From Haplomitrium mnioides (taxonomy: Eukaryota; Marchantiophyta; Haplomitriopsida; Calobryales): a stretch of 21,063 nucleotides of DNA. Of the stretch, positions 1 to 8,655 are shown in pieces (within the stretch, counting starts at the first letter, position 1; the number at the start of each line of letters is the position of its first letter). The stretch spans positions 1-21,063 of the forward strand of contig JBNGIS010035324.1 in assembly GCA_049999725.1 (NCBI GenBank), given 5' to 3'. Below the pieces are notes generated by a model. The model did no database searches. It was not told the origin of the DNA and worked only from the letters and a program-made list of their open reading frames with translations. A program made the position numbers and the translations under genes.

Positions 1-230
1 AAGGAGAGAGTTCTGGTGAGACCTTGGGTGAAGTGGGTGGACTCGTGAAGGAAGGCCATCACAAGGTGGAGGTGGATTGAGGAGGTGCTGGGAATCGTTG
101 AGCAAGAGGCTCTAGAGGCTTAGACTACTCAAGTGTACTCACATTTGCAGGCAGACCAACATTTGGAGGTGGACCAACACTCAGAGGAGAAGCAGATTCT
201 TTCGGTTTGTATTTCGTGAGGGGCAGCCAA

Positions 231-248
231 GGGGGGAGGGGGGGGGGG
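231..248 (+). repeat. Poly-G run (G6 A G11)
   Basis: Six G, one A, then eleven G in a row. It could form a four-stranded G structure and is a likely site of sequencing-length error. No gene context is visible. Confidence 0.9.
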
Positions 249-1963
249 TCCTGGTGTCGTCTCAACTTTGATTTGTGCAGGAGATCAGTCCCATCAGCAT
301 TTGAAGAGGGTTGCTAGTATTACAATTTTGTGGAGAAGGGAGAGGAGTGGCCACGTTGGTGCTTGCGCACTGCGTGGAAGATCCAACCAATTCTCGGGTG
401 GAGTGGGTGATCCAACAGCTGGGAGGGCTGTCTTCCGGAGGTGGAAGTTAAAGAAAACCTCTTCTAAGCGTGAGGAAGTAAATTCAGGGCTTCTCGCGAT
501 GGAAGTTGAAAAACTATCTGGCTAAGAGTGCGTGGGTGAGGAGTAAGAGGAAGGCTGGAGTTGCAGAAGGAAAGTTGGAGGAGAGATTGGGTCTTGAGAG
601 GTGAACAAGGGATGCAATGTTGGTAGGACAGGGCGTAGGTGTGTCTATGTTTATGTGTGTTGTTAGATTCGTGTTCTGTTTGTAAATTGGTGAGGTTCTT
701 AGTTTTAGAGGGCCTGCATTCCATTTATCAGGTCTTGAGGATACCATAGACAAGGGAAGTCAGGAATAACAACATTGTATTATGATAATTGGATGATGGG
801 ATCTATTTCCCTTCTGTGTACAAGGTGATTGGGTCCAGATTTGGGCTTTAAAGTATATTTCAAAATTTATTCAGTAGCAAGTCTATTCACCTCTGTGTGT
901 CTTTGAGAAATGCATGTGAATGAGCAAGGGGGCTGCTGAAGGACTCACCAAGAGGCCATTGCAGACCAAAATCAGATACTCTGTCATATTTTCTCCTGTC
1001 TTCCAAGTGGCACCTTTCGACGTTAAGGTCTGAAGAAGGGGTGTGACTTGCATATGTGGGCAGTGGAGTGTGTGCTTGGGTGTTGTCGAGGTTGTGCAGT
1101 CACTCATGCGTTGGTAAATAGAAGTTGGGGTCCATTCGGTGCAAAGCCCCTCCCATAAAACGTCCCCAAACACTAAGTCAGCCCTTAATCGGGGGAAACT
1201 CTGTCGGAAAAGAGTTAAGGCTCCGACCAGGGGGCTGACAATGGGTGGCATAGAAAGTTTGGGAAGAGGTTAGAATTGGTGGAAAACAGTTCTTTGGGGT
1301 CTGGATGGTCACTATGAAACATCAAAGGCACTCTGAAGTTCGATGACAGCTTGTGGAAGATTCTTGCGCGACCAAGAGGATAAGGCCAAACTAGCTAAGG
1401 TATTATATACATAGAGAGGAAATCGGGTTTTTTGTGTTGTCGCGTGTAAGTTCTATTTGTTCTGTTGAAGTCATATCTTGCATGGTATTCTGTTATGATT
1501 CAGAGTCTCATGTGACGTGGGTAGTCCAAAAGCGTGTCAGTGTTTTGTGTTAAGTGTTACCGAAAGAAAAAAGTATGAGGAGTATCACCGTATATTCACC
1601 GATAGCCGAACTCTGAAACTGGGGACAAAATAGTTATATTATATTGTGATACCTGATATATAAAGTATTCCTTGCAGTATTTGAGGTTTCCTACTTTGTC
1701 AATTCAATAGAGGGCGAATGTTTAATTTTATATATGTTCAAGTTGAGACGTATTTCCAGCAAGCGTAGTTAGATTTTTGTATTCCATTGAATGTTGAAGA
1801 GAGATGAGTGGAGGAGTTGAATTGTGTTATGGTTAAGTTGCATTTGAAAGTTCAATAGTGTAGGTTTGCTTTTGAGTTGAGTGATTGAGTGGATGGTTGA
1901 GTTGCATGTTTATTTCTTTTACAAAACACAAGTAATTAAGACGTTTGGTCGAAGTTCTTCTCT

Positions 1964-2075
1964 ATGCTTTCCCTATACCTCACACCCTTCTAGTTCCCCT
2001 CTCCTTCTCCACACTTCTTCCATTTCCCTCTCATCTACTTCTTCTTCCCTATCCTATCTCTTCTTCCTACTTCAC
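1964..2075 (+). repeat. Pyrimidine-rich (CT) tract
   Basis: About 110 bases are nearly all C and T, with many TTCTTC and CTCCT words. CT tracts occur in plant promoters and 5' leaders, and also arise as low-complexity DNA. No start site or gene follows that would decide between these. Confidence 0.7.
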
Positions 2076-2233
2076 GGTTAAGGCTCTGATCCTTCAGGGT
2101 CTTACCCCGCTATCTCCGACTAGTCCCAACAAAGTCCAACAGTAGTTTGTGGTAGTTGGGTTATACACACTGATATATATATTATTAGATCCAACTATAC
2201 TACAACGAAGCCCAACAGTTAGGCAAGTCAACT

Positions 2234-2527
2234 GTGCATGGATTGGAATTGAGGCTCGGAGATATGGAGATCTGCCTTTTTCTAACCCAAACTTCATTGG
2301 GAGGACCTTCACCCATGCAACATATCACACATGGACAGATCGAGCTTAGAGTGCAAGTTGATCATCCCACAGATAGCTCATATGTGAGTGCTCAAGCCAT
2401 ACTTATCAAGGTTGAGTCTTATAATGTTTTGGTGGGGTGTACGGTGCTATATCCCATGGGGTTCACCATTGATTTTTGGGACAAGTTAGTGTTCAATCGG
2501 CTTAGATGGCGATCTAGAGAGGCATGA
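2234..2527 (+). pseudogene. Retropepsin-like C-terminal tail of element X
   Basis: The visible peptide ends with the block LVGCTVLYPMGFTIDFW. This resembles the C-terminal part of retroelement aspartic proteases, where a short hydrophobic strand and a Gly precede a (V/I)L(Y/G) stretch (family knowledge). The active-site DTG/DSG part is not visible upstream, so only the tail is supported. The frame stops at a TGA and continues in the same frame as the next segment, so the stop is probably a decay mutation. Its position directly upstream of the methyltransferase-like domain suggests a PR-then-methyltransferase order in X. The hydrophobic block could also be fortuitous. Confidence 0.4.
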
Positions 2528-2806
2528 TTGAGCAAGTTGCATGTCAGATTCAGTGGACTAGTTGGAGGTCTACTATCACAACCTATGGTATTGTTAGCAT
2601 TTTTTGGGGTTATCACTAACTATTCTGACTTGTTGGAAGGGAATGCACATGCAGTCAACAATCTTTGTGTTGATGAGGCGTCTTCGGAGGTTATGAGGCC
2701 AATATCATCATCGTCAGGTGAGGTGATTCTTATTAGTGAAAGTAAAGAGAGGTTGTGGTAGCTACATGCATCCCGATTGGTTGAGTATGCTTGGTAGGAT
2801 GGATTT
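2528..2806 (+). pseudogene. Decayed linker of element X between protease-like and methyltransferase-like domains
   Basis: The reading frame of the preceding segment continues here without an indel until stops near 2759 and 2795. The peptide contains a hydrophobic patch (LLAFFGVI) followed by acidic and Ser-rich sequence (SSSSGEVILISESKE). I do not recognise a domain. The unbroken phase with both neighbours argues that this is the worn middle of one long ORF. Confidence 0.4.
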
Positions 2807-3210
2807 GTGCCATACCCTGCACTGGATGGTTCTATCACACCTGAACCTATAAATCTTTCACCACTAGATACTATGCTGATTTCATGGCAATATACTGTTG
2901 ATGTTATTTGTTTGTTGAAGTTGTTTGGAAGTATTCGTACAAGGTTAACTACCATGCTCCAAGCAAGGATTCCAATTTGGCGGTATTTGTATGTGAAGAA
3001 GACTGAGATTGCCAACAAAATCTTCTTGAGGTATATGGCATTGATGGTTGAGGAATTTCATGATTTCTTTCATTTAGTGCAATGTGAGGTTATCTGCATG
3101 CATTGCCAGCTGATACTTTATTGCTTGGAGCGGACCACTTAGCTAAAGTAGGGCCAATTGATTTACTAGTGAGCTACCTTGCATTTGATGTATTTTGGAC
3201 ATGAGGTTTT
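2807..3210 (+). pseudogene. Degenerate C5-cytosine DNA methyltransferase-like domain
   Basis: Residues from 2900 read DVICLLKLFGSIRT and are followed after about 10 residues by QARI and RYLYVKK..IAN. This matches the shape of C5-methyltransferase motif I (LFxGxGG...G, S-adenosylmethionine binding) followed by motif II. Several glycines appear changed to Ser, Arg or similar by single transitions. A frameshift near 3103 is followed by a second block ending in GPIDLLV (3151-3171), the strand that leads into motif IV. The PCQ catalytic loop itself is not readable; CTTGCATTTGATG sits at its place. In the family this enzyme transfers a methyl group from SAM to cytosine C5. This copy is dead. The assignment rests on pattern recognition without a search. 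Confidence 0.42.
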
Positions 3211-3259
3211 GGTATTACTTGGGATGCAACCTTGCAGAAGTTGGTGGGACCCAATGCTG

Positions 3260-3263
<4 letters not shown>

Positions 3264-3312
<49 letters not shown>

Positions 3313-3322
3313 NNNNNNNNNN

Positions 3323-3369
<47 letters not shown>
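3264..3369. repeat. (GA)n microsatellite containing a 10-N assembly gap
   Basis: Uninterrupted GA repeats occur on both sides of ten N bases at 3313-3322. The true repeat length, or any sequence lost at this join, is unknown. It lies exactly between the methyltransferase-like domain and the integrase-tail-like domain of X, where RT, RNase H and the integrase core would be expected. Confidence 0.97.
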
Positions 3370-3370
<1 letters not shown>

Positions 3371-3387
3371 CTCAAATTTTGTGAGTC

Positions 3388-3741
3388 CAGATTGATAGAA
3401 GGGACCCTGATTTACCTTCCTTTACTCGACGTGATGCCACTATGGTTGTGGATCTGGATGATTCAGATGTTTAGGTGCAAGTATGTTCAGAGAGAGCCCA
3501 GGTGTTTGAGAGAGTCATGCCTATTGCGTTTGATAACCTTGCTATTGCTCAACATCGTGACACTTTACGACATGCTACCATATGTGGAGGTGGATATCAC
3601 ACTAGGATTCAGAGGTTTCATCTTGGTGATTATGTTTATTTGTAGCAGATAGCACCCACGACACTTGATGTCACTCTTGAGCGCCGAATTCTGCATGTAT
3701 AGGTACTGTCTTCCGGAGTTTTGCAATTGGAAGGGCGTGAT
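3388..3741 (+). pseudogene. Integrase C-terminal tail-like segment of element X
   Basis: One frame runs from 3388 to the break at 3742 with only three stops. It contains ERAQVFERVMP, LAIAQHRDTLRHAT, RIQRFHLGDYVYL and VLSSGVLQLEGRD. A helix rich in AQ/HRD followed by F.(L/P)GD.V.L and a later small barrel is the usual shape of a Ty3-type integrase C-terminus (GPY/F-like module, family knowledge). The zinc-binding and DDE core parts are absent here. The reading frame passes directly into the PHD segment at 14655 once element C and one duplicated TGATG are removed. That shows the two arms were one ORF. Confidence 0.5.
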
Positions 3742-3742
3742 G
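3738..3742. repeat. Left target-site duplication of element C (TGATG)
   Basis: These five bases directly precede the TG of the left LTR and match the five bases after the right LTR (14650-14654) exactly. Five base pairs is the usual duplication size for Ty3-type integrases. Confidence 0.9.
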
Positions 3743-4131
3743 TGTAAAAGAACTCAAAGATCAAATCCAAATGAGTAAGAACTCATAGTGAACTCTAATA
3801 GAGTTCTTCAACCAAATGCAACTCAAGGCCCAAGCTGAGACCAAGAGTGCAAGAAAAAACCAAACAACCAAAGAACCCAAATGATTTGAGAGGAACCCCA
3901 GAATGAGGAGTGAGGCTAGAAAACCCTTCTATTTATATAAGAGAAAAGGGTGTCATTCCTCTTTCTTCACTTACAAGTCACTTCTAATTTCAACCCTAAA
4001 AGTGACTCTCTACTAAAAGTGACTTCGAAGGCAAGTAATCTTATCTCAACGCTAAAAGTGACTCTCTACCACTTCTTTCACTCCTCTCTATTTTCTTATA
4101 AATAACACAACCTTATGCTTGTACTATTACA
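3743..4131 (-). repeat. 3' LTR of element C (389 bp)
   Basis: On the minus strand it begins TGTAATAGTACAAGC and ends CTCTTTTACA, the standard TG...CA form. It matches the LTR of B (18160-18587) and the rearranged right LTR of C. A TATA-like TATATAAG lies near 3937 on the plus strand, with the equivalent TATA in the minus direction near 3930-3940. U3 contains several copies of a short AGTCACTTTT word. Confidence 0.92.
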
Positions 4132-4145
4132 TAATCCTCGCCTTC
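4132..4145 (-). promoter_or_regulatory. Polypurine tract of element C
   Basis: The minus strand reads GAAGGCGAGGATTA directly before the 3' LTR. B has the same arrangement at 21028-21041. In the family this tract primes plus-strand DNA synthesis. Confidence 0.75.
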
Positions 4146-4345
4146 TAATTGATGATGTTCTTGTCATTGCCACAACTTTCAAATATTTGAATAGCCTATT
4201 GAGCATTCTCAAGTTTTGAAGAAGGTTCCCAAGTAGCATCATGAAGTGGATAGTCTTTCGATAAAACCTTGCATTGAACTTGTGGATGCTGCCCTCATTT
4301 GATAACTCTTTTTGCCAAAATGTGGTCCACCTCAAATTCTTCATG
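4145..4345 (-). pseudogene. Chromodomain of element C (degenerate)
   Basis: The minus-strand frame reads HILAKRVIK, then HPQVQCKVL, DYPLHDATWEPSSKLE and IFESCG. This aligns residue for residue with the better preserved copy in B. Chromodomains at the end of chromovirus integrases bind modified histone tails and steer insertion into heterochromatin (family knowledge). A stop follows VIK, the conserved WKGY block reads SKDY (Trp to Ser and Gly to Asp), and a further stop replaces Gln in the last helix. The ATWEP block survives. The domain ends at a TAG at 4147-4145, just before the polypurine tract. Confidence 0.8.
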
Positions 4346-4786
4346 ATCATCAAGAACAATAACCGGAGGAGGAAGTTGAACATGATTTGGAAAAGAAGAT
4401 GGACTAGGAACAAAAGGCTTAAGTGTAGAGACATGAAACACATAATGAATCTTCATATGAAGAGGAAGGTCAAGTTTATAACCAACGGGAGAAATAACCT
4501 GAAAAATAGAGAAAGGACCAATTCAAACAAGAGATAGCTTATAGACTTGAGTATGTAATGAAAATGGGAGATCGTGAGTAGATAACATAACTTGGTCACC
4601 TAAAACATAAGAGCAATCACGACAATAACTATCGACATATTTTTTTTGCCGATTTTGAGCAACAGTAAGATGATTGCAAACATCGTGCAAGGAAGAAGAT
4701 AAACGAGACAAAAAAGTAGAAATACTTGGAACATTGGAAGAAGAAGAAGATAGCAAACCATCAAGAACAAGAGAATATTGACCCAA
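4346..4786 (-). pseudogene. Integrase C-terminal region (GPY/F module) of element C
   Basis: The minus-strand peptide includes LDGLLSSSSSNV, HLTVAQNRQKKYVDS and VLGDQVMLST, then the IGPFSI..VI...YKLDLP...IH.VFHVS.LKPF block typical of Ty3 integrase tails. The run encoding QKK has eight A residues here, so the frame stays open. A and B each have seven. A frame change occurs near 4520 before the GPF block. The module lies between the catalytic core and the chromodomain and is thought to contribute to target DNA binding. Confidence 0.8.
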
Positions 4787-5031
4787 ATTAAGAAAGAAAA
4801 GAGATAACCCAATACTTGCTTGTTTGGAGTTGTTGTGTAGGTGAACAACACAACTGCTAAGAAACTATCCCAATTGATTTGATGAACATTGATGAACCCA
4901 AGAAGCATATCCTCCACAGTGCGATTAGCATGCTCCATTTGCTCATCTGTTTGAAGATGATAACCAATAGACATAAAGAGTTTGGTACCCAAAAGTGTGA
5001 ACAACTCTTGCCAAAACTTTGTAGTGACTTG
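4787..5031 (-). pseudogene. Integrase core of element C, distal half with catalytic Glu
   Basis: The minus strand starts at the copia insertion point and reads FWQELFTLLGTKL, then QTDEQMEHANRTVEDM and INWDSFL. The Glu at codon 4935-4933 is the third residue of the DDE triad. The preceding Gly of the usual DGQ is Glu here. A frameshift occurs in the run equivalent to AYNNSKQ. Removing copia and one copy of its target duplication places this Glu exactly 35 residues after the second Asp at 11032-11030, the spacing in this family. Confidence 0.88.
5027..5031. repeat. Left target-site duplication of the copia element (ACTTG)
   Basis: These are the five bases before the TG of the copia 5' LTR. The right partner is AATCG (11016-11020), differing at two of five positions, as expected for an old insertion. 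The DD35E spacing of the host integrase independently supports this placement. Confidence 0.7.
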
Positions 5032-5239
5032 TGTTGGAAATGCATCTTAGCTACTGTAAATATATGATCATGAGTTTTTTTTTTTGATCTGTATAGTTTC
5101 TTATTAGCCTATCAGCTAGTTTAGCTAGCTTTTAAATTAGAGACAGTTCAGGTAATGTTGACACATGCATGCACCTGATGATGACACATTTCAATAGTAG
5201 GAGGCTCTAAGGAAAATTATTCCTTGGTCTCAAAAGAAA

Positions 5240-5263
5240 GCTCATGCAATCGTATGCATGAGC
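5240..5263. repeat. U3 palindrome in copia 5' LTR
   Basis: GCTCATGCA and TGCATGAGC are perfectly complementary around the loop ATCGTA. The same 24 bases occur unchanged in the 3' LTR (10209-10232) despite divergence around them. It contains an RY-like CATGCA word known from plant promoters; a binding role is inference. Confidence 0.75.
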
Positions 5264-5444
5264 ACACACAAAGAAAAGTCTCGTAGATGCAAGTAAGGGA
5301 ATATATAGTTGGTAGAGCTGCTCTTGTCTATATTCAAGCCATGGTCTTCTTCACCTGTTGAAGTCCATCGCTTGACCAACTCAAGCCCATAGATATTGTT
5401 TGGGCACCATAGGAAACTAGGTAGTTTCATGGTTTTGTACAACT

Positions 5445-5453
5445 TATATAAAT
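5445..5453 (+). promoter_or_regulatory. TATA box of copia 5' LTR
   Basis: TATATAAAT lies in the middle of the LTR and is conserved at the same place in the 3' LTR (10414-10420). It is the likely core promoter for the element transcript. Confidence 0.6.
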
Positions 5454-6049
5454 CAAACGAGTTGATGCTCATGGCATCTTTAGTTATCCAAAACTTCTTC
5501 GAGTGTCTTTAAGAGCAGATTATGAGCTCATGCTTGAGTTTGTGAGGAGGTATTGAGCATCAAGGTGTTTAAGAATGTGAGGAGGTGTTGAACGTATGGC
5601 CGTCGAAGAACATGAATCGAGTTTCCTGTTTTTGACAACCCACAACTCGTATGCTCGTGTTTCCTATTTGATTTTCACCTCTGACTCCATATCTTTGAAA
5701 GTCATAACATTGCGACTCATTTCTGCATCTTCTTGATATTTTGTTTTTGAGTAAGGCATTTTTGTTTTTCGACGGGTGACGGGATGACGAGCAAGTTCTT
5801 GCTGAAAATCGCATCTTACCCTATTCGCGATTTTTGCCCCCCTCTTTCGATTCTGATTTCTATTGATTCACGAAGCTGGTTTTGGTGCATCGTGATTATG
5901 TTTTCTAGGATATCGCAATCTGCCGTCTGCACTTTTTTGACTTTGATTTTATCTGCTATCTCCTTCGAATCATATTTCATGTTAAGTGCTGTCTCTCTTG
6001 AAAGCTTATCAACTCTTCACGTGGATTTCAAAGTTCTTATTTTCCAATA

Positions 6050-6063
6050 GGTTATGGGCCCAC
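6050..6063 (+). promoter_or_regulatory. Primer binding site complementary to the anticodon arm of initiator Met tRNA
   Basis: GGTTATGGGCCCAC begins at the base after the LTR. It is complementary to GTGGGCCCATAACC, the anticodon stem-loop of plant initiator tRNA-Met as I recall it, so the primer would be a half tRNA as in Drosophila copia. The usual plant site TGGTATCAGAGC, complementary to the tRNA 3' end, is not present here. The ATG inside it (6054-6056) pairs with the CAU anticodon and is also the first ATG of gag. Confidence 0.75.
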
Positions 6064-6718
6064 GAGTTGATTCTAGTATTGGGAGCACCGTCCATAAATT
6101 TGGAGGAGAAGATTTTCATCTTTGGAAATTGAAGATGCAAATGGTCTTGGTGAGCCAAGACTTGTGGGAAGTCACTGAGAATCCCCAAGTCGAACTGGCT
6201 CTCCTCTATGAAGAAATGTCAGAAATTGACATCAAAAGAGAGAGGAGATGTTTATTAAGGGCTTTAGCATCCATTATGGTAAGCCTGGAAGATCATCTCT
6301 TGGAATTGGTGAGAAACTGTAAAACTACGCATGATGCCTTGAAGACATTGCCAGTCAATTATGAAGGCAAGGATACCATGAACCACATTTTCTTGAAGAA
6401 ACAATTTTTCACATTGCAGATGAAGTCAAATGCTACTATCACTGAACATGTGATGAAGGTAGAATCCATGGTTGGGAAAGTTCAAGCAATTGGGTCATGC
6501 ATTGAGGAGGAGGACATAACTTGTGTTGTGTTCGCTAGTCTTTTTGAAGAGTATGCCACCTTGGTCATGACAATGGAAGAAAAGGGGAGTGACCTGGTTC
6601 TAGAATTCATGGTGAGTTGCTTGCTCAATGAGGAGCAAAAGCGGCAAAACAAAGAGAAGAATGATGATTCTGCTTTGCTGCCAAGGGAGATAAGAAAAAG
6701 AAAGCAGAAACTCGAACA
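6054..6718 (+). pseudogene. gag: Copia gag (UBN2-type) pseudogene
   Basis: The frame opens at the ATG inside the primer site and runs without a stop to 6902, but only the part before the zinc knuckle is gag sequence. Residues 15-35 (KFGGEDFHLWKLKMQMVL) match the start of plant copia Gag. Later blocks such as FLKKQFFTLQMK and HVMKVESMV, and a Lys-rich tail, also fit the UBN2 family. Gag forms the cytoplasmic particle that packages the RNA. The zinc knuckle that should follow is read in another phase, so an indel lies between about 6660 and 6718. There is almost no 5' leader. Confidence 0.88.
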
Positions 6719-7141
6719 TGCTATTACTGCAAGAAGGTTGGACATTTGTCCAATACTTGCAAGAAGAAACAAGCTGACAAGTAGAAAGAAGGAGAAGTGC
6801 CAAAGAAAGACAAATCAAAAGCAACCTCTAGTGCAGCAATTGCTAAATAGGATTCGTCATCTGAAGATGAAGTGGATTACATGGCCTCACTTGGAGACAT
6901 AGTCAAGGATGCATGGTACCTGGATTCAGGTGCATCCAACCATATGTCATCAAGGAAGAAATGGTTCAGAGGCATTGTTAGAATTGACCCCAGAGTTATC
7001 AGGCTGAGTGACAGCTATGGAGTAAACGCAATTGCAATGGGAGATGTGCATCTCAGTGCCAAAGGGTTGGGAGGCAAGGGCGCCACCCACATTTTGAAGG
7101 ATGTACTCTATGTACCTAAGATCACAGAGAATCTTGTTTAG
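6719..7141 (+). pseudogene. Copia zinc knuckle and aspartic protease
   Basis: In the shifted frame 6719-6760 encodes CYYCKKVGHLSNTC, a perfect C-X2-C-X4-H-X4-C knuckle. Stops follow at the codons after QADK and AIAK. The frame then enters the protease: AWYLDSGASNHM has the catalytic DSGA. The rest (IAMGDVHLS, HILKDVLYVPKITENLV) is the usual copia protease tail. The frame ends at a TAG at 7139-7141. The knuckle binds RNA and the protease processes the polyprotein. The active site is intact, but the ORF is not. Confidence 0.88.
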
Positions 7142-7584
7142 TAAATGCTCTAACCAGAACTCACTTGATGGTCAATTTTGACCAACATGGATGTAAAGTT
7201 TTAAATAAGCATGGTAAGGTGGTTTGTGTTGGCATTAGGGAACATAAGCTATTTAGATTCAATTGTATCCCAATAGTAGAGGGAAGCCTGAACATGGATG
7301 TCCAGGGAGACAACATGACTCTCTGGCACCATAGGCTTGAACACTTGGGAGAACAAGGAATTAGGGTGCTCACCAGTATGGTAAGCAATATGGCTTTGGA
7401 CCAATCCACCTCACTGGATTTTTGTGAGGGGTGTGTGAAGGGAAAGGCACACAAGACTACAATCAAAAAGGGAGATGTTGGATGGAAGGCATCCAAACTA
7501 TTGGAATTAGTCCACAGTGATATGTGGACCCAGGAAGGCACCTTCAATATCTGGCAAAAAATATTTTGTAACATTCACAAATGA
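7142..7584 (+). pseudogene. Copia GAG-pre-integrase (zinc-binding) and integrase start
   Basis: The frame shifts again after the protease. The peptide contains LWHHRLEHLGEQG and DFCEGCVKGKAHKT, the His-His-Cys-Cys zinc-binding region of copia integrase. LELVHSDMW, with the first catalytic Asp, follows. The end (TFNIWQKIFCNIHK) has lost phase; the expected continuation with DKSRMSFVYF is found in the next segment. Confidence 0.88.
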
Positions 7585-8190
7585 TAAATCTAGAATGTCT
7601 TTTGTCTACTTCATGCGTACTAAAGATCATACTTTTGAATATTTCAAGGAATGTATGGCTAGGATGGAAAATGAAGTTGATTGAAATATCAATATCTTGA
7701 GGAGTGATGGTGGAGGGGAGTACACCTCCCAAATGTTCCAAAAATTTCTTGTAAAGCGTGGCATTAGAGCTGAGGTGATTGCTCGGGATTCACCACATCA
7801 GAATGGTGTGGCAAAGAGGCTGAATAGGACAATTGTTGAAAAGACTAGGAGCATGTTGCAACATGCTGGTCTGGAGGGCAAGTTCTCGGCAAAGGCAGCT
7901 ACACTGATGTATATTTGAAGAATATCATCCCCACAAAGGCAGTTGAAGGGATGACACCTTGGCAGGCTTGGAAAGGAGTTCAACCATTGATGAAGCATCT
8001 TAGAGTTTTTGGATGTGATGCATATGCCTTGGTTCCTAGCACACTTTGTACGAAGTTGGAACCTAAGGCTACAAAGTGCATCTTCTTTGGGTACAGTGAA
8101 GGAGGGAAGGCATATTGACTGTATGACCCAACTACAAGAAAAATAATCAAAAGTAGAGATGTCGTCTTCATTGAGTGGGAGACAGCCAAG
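7585..8190 (+). pseudogene. Copia integrase core, catalytic Glu replaced by Lys
   Basis: Reading resumes with DKSRMSFVYFMRTKDHTFEYF. RSDGGGEYTS carries the second catalytic Asp. The third position, normally Glu in GVAERLNR, is AAG (Lys) at 7814-7816, a single G-to-A change, so the triad is broken. Downstream are MTPWQAWKG, LRVFGCDAYALVP and KCIFFGYSEGGKAY, the standard copia integrase tail. Stops lie at about 7681, 7916 and 8116, and there are small indels, for example around 7905. Confidence 0.9.
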
Positions 8191-8655
8191 TGAGTGGATC
8201 CAGATCCAAACCCTGCTCTCCTTATTTTTCTGTAGACCCCTCCAAGTGATGAAGATCAAGGTCAATCTTCTGGCTATCAACTTGCAGAAGAAGGACCAGC
8301 TACCTTGGAAGAATCTGAAGAAATTGAAGAGATGACATCACAACATGTGAGGAGATCACAGAGACCTCGGAAACCGATTGTTCGGCTTGGAATAAAAGAG
8401 GGTAATGCGAATATTTCTCTTGAGCCAGAACCAACTAGCCTGAGACAGGCAATAGAAAGAGATGATGCAAAACAGTGGGAGCAGGCTACAAAAGAGGAGT
8501 TCCAATCCTTGATGCAGAATGGGACTTGGATTCTGACAGATTTACTAGATGGCAAGAAAGCAATAGGGTGCAAGTGGGTGTTCAAGCTCAAGCGTGGAGC
8601 GGCATATGAAATCACCAAGTACAAGGCACGCCTGGTGGCCAAGGGATATTTGTAG
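8191..8655 (+). pseudogene. Copia integrase-RT linker and RT N-terminal part
   Basis: An acidic linker (ESEEIEEM) leads to RRSQRPRKPIVRL. Next come EFQSLMQNGTW, GCKWVFKLKR and YKARLVAKGYL, the fingers of copia RT. A TAG at 8653-8655 replaces the usual Gln codon after GY(L), a C-to-T change, and the frame continues unaltered into the palm. Confidence 0.92.

Larger units (their letters stand above)
1..2148. other. Unidentified intergenic DNA, no supported gene
   Basis: I find no recognisable protein domain, LTR pair, tRNA or rRNA in this 2.1-kb stretch. The longest open frame (minus strand, 883-1251, 122 codons) has no motif I recognise and lies in low-complexity context. The left 600 bases are purine-rich and contain a poly-G run; the end is pyrimidine-rich. 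A stretch near 1616-1640 containing GGGGACAAA is purine-rich in the manner of a polypurine tract, but no LTR start follows that I can pair with a second copy. It may be the eroded 5' part of element X or another old element. That is inference only. Confidence 0.5.
2149..3742 (+). mobile_element. Element X, left arm (old Ty3-like retroelement with methyltransferase-like domain)
   Basis: This is a decayed plus-strand retroelement. In order it holds a retropepsin-like tail, a linker, a C5-methyltransferase-like domain, a GA microsatellite with an assembly gap, and an integrase-tail-like segment. The frame shared by 2234-3142 is broken by stops near 2525, 2759 and 2795, and a frameshift follows near 3103. 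The right arm begins at 14655, after the inserted chromovirus C, in the reading frame that the left arm leaves. The left boundary is uncertain because I see no LTR. Reverse transcriptase, RNase H and the integrase core are missing; they were either deleted or lie in the unresolved gap. Confidence 0.55.
5032..6049 (+). repeat. 5' LTR of the copia element (1018 bp)
   Basis: It starts TGTTGGAAATG and ends TTTTCCAATA; the ends form an imperfect inverted repeat. It aligns along its whole length with 10005-11015. A TATATAAAT box lies at 5445-5453 and is conserved in the other LTR. A 9-bp perfect palindrome with a 6-base loop sits in U3. Confidence 0.93.

Noticed and set aside
883-1251. 122-codon minus-strand open frame
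   Set aside because: No recognisable domain, no codon or motif support, and long chance ORFs are expected here.
2083-2094. GGCTCTGATCC as a minus-strand initiator-Met primer site
   Set aside because: Only the first nine bases of the expected 12 match and there is no LTR end beside it.
2807-3210. A host DNA methyltransferase gene fragment
   Set aside because: It is in phase with a protease-like tail and followed by an integrase-like tail and PHD segment that share one interrupted ORF, so an element-borne domain is more likely.
3166-3375. Ser-Leu repeat protein on the minus strand
   Set aside because: It is a translation of the GA microsatellite and the N gap.
4096-4443. 115-codon minus-strand frame over the C chromodomain and LTR
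   Set aside because: Out of phase with the chromodomain, which reads clearly in another frame.
6041-6049. Copia LTR ending at TTTTCCA (6046/11012) to give TG...CA
   Set aside because: This would leave three bases before the primer site and give 36 residues in the interrupted integrase triad; the CCAATA end gives exactly 35 and a matching inverted terminus.
8277-8642. 121-codon minus-strand frame
   Set aside because: Shadow of the copia RT coding strand.
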